Assembly (NCBI GenBank): GCA_943329925.2
Contig: CALQFT020000016.1
Span: 1 to 35,062 of the forward strand
Length of the DNA: 35,062 nt
Direction of reading: 5' to 3'
Source of the DNA: Opitutus sp. GAS368
GTDB taxonomy: Bacteria; Verrucomicrobiota; Verrucomicrobiia; Chthoniobacterales; Chthoniobacteraceae
Shown here: one piece after another, positions 19,816 through 25,521 of the stretch
How positions within the stretch are numbered: position 1 is the stretch's first letter
Layout: every line of letters starts with the position of its first letter
Notes under the pieces: generated by a model
The model's input: only the letters and a program-made list of their open reading frames with translations
Database searches by the model: none
Told to the model about the DNA's origin: nothing
Program-made: the position numbers and the translations under genes

Positions 19816-21431
19816 ATGCGCGTTTTCTTATTTTTGTGTGGCTTCCGTTGTGCGCAGCTCTTTCCTGCGGTGGATGTCGGAAGGTAAAAAGCTCCGCCGA
19901 AAAGCCGCCTCTCACGGTGTACTGCGCCGCAGGTTTGAGAAAGCCACTGGAGGCTACTGCTCTCGCCTTTGAGGCCGAATGCGGTACACCGGTACACTTT
20001 CAATTTGGCGGCACCGGCACGCTTTTGAGCCAGATTCGTGTCGCCCAACGAGGGGACCTTTTCGTGGCTGCTGACGATGAGTCCATGGGGAATGCGTCAA
20101 AGGCGGGCCTCGTGCGTGAAGTGGTTCCCTTCGCCACGCAGACGCCTGTACTCGCCGTGCGCACGGGTAACCCCAAAGGTGTCCAGCGCTTTGACGACCT
20201 TCTGCGAGGGGATTTGCGCGTGGCCCTTGCGAATCCAGAGACCGCCAGTATTGGCAAATCGGTGCGCGCAGTTGCCTCCGAACGTTGGGATCAATTTGCG
20301 GCCGCTGTTGTCGTAATGAAGCCCACTGTGACGGAGGTCGCCGCCGACTTGTCTTTGGGAGCTGTGGATGTCGCTGTGCTTTGGGAGGCTCTGATACACC
20401 AATTTAAGGGAATCGAAGCCGTCCACGTTCCCGAACTCGACGCAAAGCCTGAGCGCTCCAGTGTGGCTGTGCTAACGGCGTGTGTGCAGTCGGCAGAGGC
20501 CTTGAAATTCGCGCGTTACCTTGCAGCCTCAGAAAAGGGCGGCGTCAGTTTGCGTGCGGTCGGGTTCACTCCTTTGGCGGGTGACTCTTGGGTTCCAAAG
20601 CCTGAACTGGTTCTCTACAGCGGCGGGGTCCACCGCATAGCGGTGGAGTCGCTTTTGCGGGATTTTTCTACGAGGGAAGGCGTAGGCGTCACCACGGTGT
20701 TTAACGGTTTCGGCGTGCTTTGTGCCACGATGAAAATGATGGGTGACGCGCCGAAGGAGAAGCTTGAGAACTCCCAGAACCCCGAGAACCCCGAGAACCC
20801 CGAGAACCCCGAGAACCCCGAGAACCCCGAGAACCCCGAGAACTTGAGGTTTCCGGATGCGTACTATGCGTGTGATCTGTGCTTTGTGCCCCCCGTCGCA
20901 GAAGAGTTCCCAGAGGTTGTCCTTCTCACTGAAACCGACATTGGCATTGTGGTGCGTGAGGGTAATCCTAAGGGTGTGAAATCAATGGGGGATCTGGCCC
21001 AACCCAGTTTGCGCGTGGGCCTGTGCAACGCCGAACAAAGTGCGCTGGGTTATATGACACGCGGAATGCTCAAATCCTATGGACTTGCGGAAAGCGTTGG
21101 GCGCAACGTGGTTGTTGAAGTTCCAGCGGCGGATTTTTTGATCAACCAGATGCGGACTGGCGCGTTGGATGCCGCTGTGGTGTATCGGGTGAACGTGCAG
21201 GCGGCCTACGGTGCGCTGGAGTTTCTGCCCATCGTCCATGCGGGGGCGAAGGCAGTGCAGCCTTTCGCTGTGCGCGCCCAATCGCCGAATCGGCAATTGG
21301 CGCTACGCTTGTTGGATTATCTCAAAGCGAACCGTGGTGAATTCGAAAAGGTGGGCTTCATCTGGCGCGGTGAGGAGGCGCCGATACAGAGCAAAGCCAT
21401 CGAAGTGCCGCCGTGGTTGAAGCAAAAATAG
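19812..21431 (+). CDS. modA: Tandem molybdate-type substrate-binding protein
   Basis: The protein is 539 aa from TTG 19812, which gives a signal sequence (LNARFLIFVWLPLCAALSCGGC) with Cys residues that may be lipidated. A longer in-frame reading to 19509 crosses non-coding leader and has no signal at its start. Two ModA-like periplasmic binding domains follow. Domain 1 starts at LTVYCAAGLRKPLEATALAF and includes GGTGTLLSQI and GDLFVAADDESM. Domain 2 starts at LVLYSGGVHRIAVESLLRDF and includes FNGFGVLCATMKMM and PDAYYACDLCFV. Tandem domains in one chain are unusual. A seven-unit NPE repeat interrupts domain 2. Molybdate, tungstate or another oxyanion could be the ligand. A ModB-like permease follows seven bases later. 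Confidence 0.82.
   Translation: MNARFLIFVWLPLCAALSCGGCRKVKSSAEKPPLTVYCAAGLRKPLEATALAFEAECGTPVHFQFGGTGTLLSQIRVAQRGDLFVAADDESMGNASKAGLVREVVPFATQTPVLAVRTGNPKGVQRFDDLLRGDLRVALANPETASIGKSVRAVASERWDQFAAAVVVMKPTVTEVAADLSLGAVDVAVLWEALIHQFKGIEAVHVPELDAKPERSSVAVLTACVQSAEALKFARYLAASEKGGVSLRAVGFTPLAGDSWVPKPELVLYSGGVHRIAVESLLRDFSTREGVGVTTVFNGFGVLCATMKMMGDAPKEKLENSQNPENPENPENPENPENPENPENLRFPDAYYACDLCFVPPVAEEFPEVVLLTETDIGIVVREGNPKGVKSMGDLAQPSLRVGLCNAEQSALGYMTRGMLKSYGLAESVGRNVVVEVPAADFLINQMRTGALDAAVVYRVNVQAAYGALEFLPIVHAGAKAVQPFAVRAQSPNRQLALRLLDYLKANRGEFEKVGFIWRGEEAPIQSKAIEVPPWLKQK
20778..20843 (+). repeat. 9-bp tandem repeat coding (Asn-Pro-Glu)7
   Basis: Seven perfect copies of AACCCCGAG run from 20778 to 20840, followed by a partial AAC. 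They encode an NPE string inside the second ModA domain, between MKMMGDAP and FPDAYYACD, two segments that I expect to be closely spaced in related proteins. The nine-base unit keeps the frame, so copy-number change would alter loop length only. Confidence 0.97.
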
Positions 21432-21438
21432 GCCTCAA

Positions 21439-22224
21439 GTGGTGAAATTACAGCGCTTTTCCTTATTCTGGTTGTTGTTGGCCCTGCTGACGGGCGGCTA
21501 TGCACTTTTCTTGCTTGGGATGCTGGCCTCGGCGGCTGTTTACAGCACTCCGGAGCATCTTTTGAAAGCCTTGCAGTCCAGAGAAATCCAGCATTCCATC
21601 TGGCTGAGCTTAGTGACATGCACAGTCACCTCGGTGCTCTCGCTCTTGGTTGCTGTTCCTGCGGGGTATTTGCTTTCTCGCGCCCAGTTTCCTGGAAAGG
21701 CGTTGTTGGAGGCTGTTCTGGATATACCTATTGTGCTCCCGCCCATGGTCATCGGACTGTGCCTTTTGATGTTTTTCCAAACCTCCAGCGGCCAGCTTTT
21801 CGAAAAAGTCCTGCCCCTGACCTACACCGTTTATGGCATCGTTCTCGCCCAGTTGGTGATCGGCGCGGCCTTTGCCATTCGCACTATGCGCGGCACTTTC
21901 GATCACCTTTCTCCACGGCCTGAAGCTGTTGCGATGACACTCGGTTGCTCTAGGGCGCGGGCGGTGTGGCTTGTCACCCTTCCCGCCGCAAGGCGAGGGA
22001 TGTTCGCGGCAGCGAGCGTGGCGTGGGCTCGCAGTCTGGGGGAGTTCGGTCCCATTTTGGTTTTCGCAGGGGCCACCCGCATGAAGACTGAGGTGCTGCC
22101 GACGACCATCTGGCTGGAGTTAAGCGTCGGGAATTTGGAAGCAGCGGTGGCGGTGAGTCTTCTAATGGTTATGTTTGCTCTGTGCGTGCTCGTGGCGGTG
22201 CGCAAAGTGGGTGAGCGCGTCTGA
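21439..22224 (+). CDS. modB: Molybdate-type ABC transporter permease
   Basis: The 261-aa inner-membrane permease has about six helices. The ABC contact loop EAVAMTLGCSRARAVWLVTLP is the EAA-G motif of ModB/CysT-type importers. Other family strings are SLVTCTVTSVLSLLVAVPAGYLL, DIPIVLPPMVIGL and ARSLGEFGPILVFAG. The start is GTG (21439 or 21442), seven bases after the binding protein. No ModC ATPase follows: the next gene is rpsU after 131 bp. The energy-coupling subunit must be elsewhere or shared. Sulfate or tungstate specificity is possible. Confidence 0.88.
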   Translation: MVKLQRFSLFWLLLALLTGGYALFLLGMLASAAVYSTPEHLLKALQSREIQHSIWLSLVTCTVTSVLSLLVAVPAGYLLSRAQFPGKALLEAVLDIPIVLPPMVIGLCLLMFFQTSSGQLFEKVLPLTYTVYGIVLAQLVIGAAFAIRTMRGTFDHLSPRPEAVAMTLGCSRARAVWLVTLPAARRGMFAAASVAWARSLGEFGPILVFAGATRMKTEVLPTTIWLELSVGNLEAAVAVSLLMVMFALCVLVAVRKVGERV

Positions 22225-22273
22225 GTCAGTGCCGGGCAGTTTAAATTACCCGAGGCTAAAATGAAGCAGAAGG

Positions 22274-22302
22274 TTGACACCCCATACCGAGAGGTCTTAG
22301 CG
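22274..22302 (+). promoter_or_regulatory. Candidate promoter of rpsU
   Basis: A consensus -35 TTGACA lies at 22274-22279. At 17 bp spacing the -10 would be TTAGCG (22297-22302), a poor match, so only the -35 half is convincing. It lies about 55 bp before rpsU. Confidence 0.3.
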
Positions 22303-22355
22303 TCGCTGGTTCAACTATTGAATATCGATTCGTCGAGAGAAAGGAGGGAAACACC

Positions 22356-22553
22356 ATGCCAGAAGTAGCAGTACGCAAGGGGGAACCGATTGATCGGGCC
22401 CTGAAACGCTTGAAGTCCAAGATGGAGACGGAGAGCATCATGGAGGAAGTTCGGAGGCTGCGCGCCTTTGAAACGCCCACCCAGAAGACGAAGCGCAAAG
22501 CGAAAGCCAACGCCAAAAAAGCGAAAGCCAAGCAGCGTTTTAACGCCTCCTAG
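22356..22553 (+). CDS. rpsU: Small ribosomal subunit protein bS21
   Basis: The 65-aa very basic protein begins MPEVAVRKGEPIDRALKRLK, the conserved start of bS21, and has EVRRLRAFETPTQKTKRK in the middle where the family carries an EVRRR-FE-P-type segment. The C-terminal tail is Lys/Ala rich. bS21 sits at the 30S platform near the anti-Shine-Dalgarno end of 16S rRNA and helps initiation. The gene has the strongest Shine-Dalgarno in the window (AAGGAGG, 22341-22347, eight bases before ATG). It appears monocistronic, closed by a strong terminator at 22655-22688. Confidence 0.93.
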   Translation: MPEVAVRKGEPIDRALKRLKSKMETESIMEEVRRLRAFETPTQKTKRKAKANAKKAKAKQRFNAS

Positions 22554-22654
22554 TCTTCATTGCTCGGACCAAATTCGGCCCGAAGCGTAAAGTTGCAGTC
22601 CGACGCTTAGAGTTCGCAGGCTTTCCGCCTAAGTCACTTTGAGAAGTTTTTAAG

Positions 22655-22688
22655 CCGCTGTCTCCTCCTGTGGGAGACAGCGGTTTTT
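22655..22688 (+). terminator. Rho-independent terminator after rpsU
   Basis: CCGCTGTCTCC (22655-22665) pairs perfectly with GGAGACAGCGG (22673-22683), an 11-bp GC-rich stem with a 7-nt loop, followed directly by TTTTTG. This is a textbook intrinsic terminator. Two weaker hairpins (AAGCGT/ACGCTT at 22583-22608, and one around 22564-22583) precede it. Confidence 0.92.
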
Positions 22689-22790
22689 GTTTGGGCAGAT
22701 GCTGGTTGTGCAGCGGCAAGTTTCCCTCAAGTCACCCCCTCAAATCTCCTTGCCCTTCACGTTGACCGCCCACACTCTTGATCCATTGCA

Positions 22791-22969
22791 GGCGCCGCGA
22801 GGAACCCCGTGTAAACCGGGGGCAGTCGCGCTGCTGTAACCGGGGACGGACTCCCACAATGCCAATCTTTACTTCGGTAAGGGTGAAGGCGGGAGCGAGG
22901 TTGGTCGATAGGAGGGGGCATCGCCTTCGCCGGTCGGCCTCAGCCGGGAGCCAGAACATTCTCGGCGCC
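22791..22969 (+). promoter_or_regulatory. Cobalamin riboswitch
   Basis: The RNA has the conserved cobalamin-aptamer string in order: GAGGAA, CCCCGTGTAAACCGGGG, GCAGTCGCGCTGCTGTAA, ATGCCA, then GGGTGAAGGCG pairing with CGCCTTC, and the B12 box AGCCGGGAGCCAG (22942-22954). P1 closes it: GGCGCCG (22791-22797) pairs with CGGCGCC (22963-22969), extendable by TGC/GCA past one A-A mismatch. A TTGACC at 22762 may be the -35 of the promoter. It heads the B12 operon, so B12 should lower expression. The rest of the 576-bp gap between rpsU and cobT holds the rpsU terminator before it and the expression-platform hairpins after it; I see no gene there. Confidence 0.93.
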
Positions 22970-23000
22970 AGCAACTCATTCGTCGCAAGGTATTTGCACT

Positions 23001-23039
23001 AAGGGCATGTTTTTAACGTGTGTTCTCTGTGCTGCCCTT
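23001..23039 (+). promoter_or_regulatory. Hairpin between riboswitch and cobT
   Basis: AAGGGCA (23001-23007) pairs with TGCCCTT (23033-23039) across a 25-nt loop, 31 bases after the aptamer. There is no T-tract, so it is not a standard terminator; it may be part of the expression platform. Confidence 0.35.
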
Positions 23040-23103
23040 CGATGAGAAACCTTCTTCGCAAAAAAGAAGAATGAGGGATCTGTCCCAAGCGCCAGCGGGG
23101 GGC

Positions 23104-23130
23104 TGGATCTCTCTGAACCAGATAGATCCA
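23104..23130 (+). promoter_or_regulatory. Hairpin touching the cobT start codon
   Basis: TGGATCT (23104-23110) pairs with AGATCCA (23124-23130); the last base is the A of the cobT ATG. Just before it CCAGC-GGGGG-GCTGG forms a second stem. No clear Shine-Dalgarno is free near the ATG. This fits a translational expression platform for the riboswitch. Confidence 0.45.
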
Positions 23131-24236
23131 TGTCACAAAATCCCGAGCCTCGCGGTCCGGTAGCCTTCGACGCCCCCAAAGGAGACGTCGAGCTCCACCG
23201 CGCCCTACAGCAACGCCTGCTTTCTCAAACCAAGCCGCCAGGCAGTCTCGGGATGCTCGAGGAAATTGGACTGCGCCTCGGATTGCTGCAACGCACCCTC
23301 ATGCCCAAGGTCGAGCGCACGCGTATCTGCGTTTTCGCGGGCAGTCACGGAGTCGCTCGCGAGGGGGTAAGTGCGTACCCGCAGGAAGTCACCGGCCAGA
23401 TGGTCGCCAACTTTTTAAACGGTGGTGCGGCGGTTTGTGTCCTCGCACGGGTTGCAGGAGCATCGCTGCACATTGTTGATGTCGGGGTAGATGCAGATTT
23501 CCAGGAAGATTTACTAAAATATCCCTCCTTCTTTTCACGACGCATCAAGCGAGGCACCGAATCCTTCGTGAATGCCCCGGCTATGCTGCCTTCGGAATGT
23601 GCCGCGGCTCTTGAAGTTGGACGTGAACAGGCGAGGCTCGCCACTGCAGACTCCATCGACGCGCTCGGGATCGGTGAGATGGGCATTGGCAATTCGACGT
23701 CTGCGGCTGCATTGTGCGCGGCGTTGCTTCCGGCGGATGCCGCGTTGGTTACCGGAGTGGGCACGGGCGTCGACGGGGCGGGGTTGGCGCGAAAACTGGA
23801 GGCCGTTCGTGCGGCGCTCTTGCTTCATGCCTGCGGGTTCAGCGGCCCTGAGGCTGCGCGGCATTGGCTCGAGGCGGTGGGTGGGTTTGAGATAGCGGCG
23901 CTTACCGGCTGTATTTTGGAGGCTGCGCGGCTCAAGCTGCCCATTGTCGTGGACGGATTTATAGCGTCGGCCGCTGCGCTGGTTGCTTCGCGCATGGAAC
24001 CGGGTTGTTTGGATTGTTGTTTTTTTGCGCATCAGTCGGCAGAGGTGGGGCATCTTGTGTTGCTTAATGTGATGGATGCAAAGCCGATGCATCAATTGGG
24101 TATGCGCCTTGGCGAGGCGAGTGGCGCCGCGCTCGCTTTGCCGGTGTTGCGCGCGGCTGCACGTTTACTTAGCGAAATGGCAACATTCGAGGCTGCAGGC
24201 GTGAGTGGCGCTTCCGCTGTTCCAGCTCTTTCATGA
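23130..24236 (+). CDS. cobT: Nicotinate-nucleotide--dimethylbenzimidazole phosphoribosyltransferase
   Basis: CobT activates the lower-ligand base by making alpha-ribazole 5'-phosphate. The 368-aa protein is of normal length. Signatures are KPPGSLGMLEEI near residue 35, FAGSHGVAREGVSAYP, the substrate-site stretch GIGEMGIGNSTSAAAL, and RLGEASGAALALPVL, whose Glu corresponds to the catalytic Glu317 of the Salmonella enzyme. It is the first gene after the cobalamin riboswitch and overlaps cobS by ATGA. The leader hairpins abut its start codon. Confidence 0.96.
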   Translation: MSQNPEPRGPVAFDAPKGDVELHRALQQRLLSQTKPPGSLGMLEEIGLRLGLLQRTLMPKVERTRICVFAGSHGVAREGVSAYPQEVTGQMVANFLNGGAAVCVLARVAGASLHIVDVGVDADFQEDLLKYPSFFSRRIKRGTESFVNAPAMLPSECAAALEVGREQARLATADSIDALGIGEMGIGNSTSAAALCAALLPADAALVTGVGTGVDGAGLARKLEAVRAALLLHACGFSGPEAARHWLEAVGGFEIAALTGCILEAARLKLPIVVDGFIASAAALVASRMEPGCLDCCFFAHQSAEVGHLVLLNVMDAKPMHQLGMRLGEASGAALALPVLRAAARLLSEMATFEAAGVSGASAVPALS

Positions 24237-24991
24237 AGGACGTGTGGAATCATTTTTTGACCGCCGTAATGCTCCTGACTCGACTCCCAGTTGGGCGCTG
24301 GTGTCGGCATTCGCCTGAAGCTGTTGCGTCTTCCGTGGCGTACTTTCCAGCGGTCGGCGCGCTAGTAGGACTGCTCTGCGCAGGCGTGTTCGCCGCTGTG
24401 GAGTGTGCGTTTCCAGTGAAGCTCGCAGTGCTTCTCTCCATGCTGGTCGGCGTTCTGATCACCGGTGCCTTTCACGAAGACGGACTTGCTGATGCTGCTG
24501 ACGGAATCTTTGGGGGCCGCAATCCGTTTCAACGGATGGAAATCATGAAGGACTCCAGGCTTGGTAGCTTCGGAGCGCTGGCTCTTTGGTTTGTCTTGAG
24601 CGCGAAGTTTTTCCTTATGGAAGCTATTCTAGCCAAGGGTCTATTGTTTTCTGTTCAGGCCATTGTATGTGCTCATGCAGCCAGTCGCGCAGCGGCTGTG
24701 GCCGTCATGCAGTTGCAGCCGCATGTCGGTTTGGACACCACTCGTTCGCAACCGTTTTGCCGCACACTCACTCGTCTCCAGGTGTGGGGCGCACTCGCGC
24801 CTCCCGCTGTACTAACGCTTTTTTGTTTTGATGTGGCGGCCATGCAGGTGCTGGGGAGCGTCACTTTGGTGGTCTTTTTATTGGCGAACTTTTTTCATAG
24901 AAAGATCGGCGGTATCACTGGCGATTGTTTGGGCGCTACCGTCCAAATCACCGAGCTGACAGTCCTAGCCGCTCTTCTCAACCGATCATGA
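24233..24991 (+). CDS. cobS: Adenosylcobinamide-GDP ribazoletransferase (cobalamin synthase)
   Basis: CobS is the integral membrane enzyme that joins adenosylcobinamide-GDP to alpha-ribazole or its phosphate. The 252-aa protein has several hydrophobic helices and the acidic metal motif FHEDGLADAADG (about residues 80-91), then FGGRNPFQRMEIMKDSRLGSFG. The gene overlaps cobT at its start and cobU at its end, both as ATGA. Confidence 0.96.
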   Translation: MKDVWNHFLTAVMLLTRLPVGRWCRHSPEAVASSVAYFPAVGALVGLLCAGVFAAVECAFPVKLAVLLSMLVGVLITGAFHEDGLADAADGIFGGRNPFQRMEIMKDSRLGSFGALALWFVLSAKFFLMEAILAKGLLFSVQAIVCAHAASRAAAVAVMQLQPHVGLDTTRSQPFCRTLTRLQVWGALAPPAVLTLFCFDVAAMQVLGSVTLVVFLLANFFHRKIGGITGDCLGATVQITELTVLAALLNRS

Positions 24992-25521
24992 GCGCGCACC
25001 TTTCACTCATTCTGGGCGGGGCGCGCAGTGGAAAAAGCCGACGGGCCGAAGTCCTTGCTGCTTGTAGCCTAGCTCCCGTAGTTTACGTGGCGACTTGCGC
25101 AACCACACTTGCTGATGCAGAAATGCGCGATCGGATTGGAGCGCACCAAATCCGCCGTCCAGCGAACTGGCTGACTGTTGAAAATCGATTCGACTTGCCC
25201 GCCCTGTTTGCTGAGCTCAGCGGCCGCACCATCCTTTTGGACTGCCTTACTTTGTGGCTGTCATTCCATTGCGAGGCCATGGAGGAAAAGTTTCTGTTGG
25301 ATTATCTTCGGGCTTCTCTTTTTGTTGCTAAGAGTAACGCGCACAATATTTTGATTGTGAGCAATGAGCTTGGCATGGGAATGGTGCCATCCAATCCCAT
25401 AGGGCGCAGCTTTCGGGATCTTTGTGGTCGGGCCAACCAACTCGTTGCCGCCGAGGCCGACTTTGTTGAATTCCAAATCGCGGGGTTGCCTCTGGTTCTT
25501 AAGGGAGAATTATTGCCATGA
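24988..25521 (+). CDS. cobU: Adenosylcobinamide kinase / guanylyltransferase
   Basis: CobU phosphorylates adenosylcobinamide and then adds GMP, preparing it for CobS. The 177-aa protein has a P-loop GGARSGKS right after the first strand (residues 10-17). VSNELGMGMVPSNPIGRSFRDLCGRANQ is the characteristic C-terminal motif region. ATG 24988 is chosen because it overlaps the cobS stop by four bases and puts the P-loop at the usual distance; a longer frame reaches back into cobS. The Salmonella catalytic His is not obvious in this sequence. Confidence 0.93.
   Translation: MSAHLSLILGGARSGKSRRAEVLAACSLAPVVYVATCATTLADAEMRDRIGAHQIRRPANWLTVENRFDLPALFAELSGRTILLDCLTLWLSFHCEAMEEKFLLDYLRASLFVAKSNAHNILIVSNELGMGMVPSNPIGRSFRDLCGRANQLVAAEADFVEFQIAGLPLVLKGELLP

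Noticed and set aside
20778-20843. Possible CRISPR-like repeat
   Set aside because: The units are contiguous with no spacers and are coding; it is a microsatellite.
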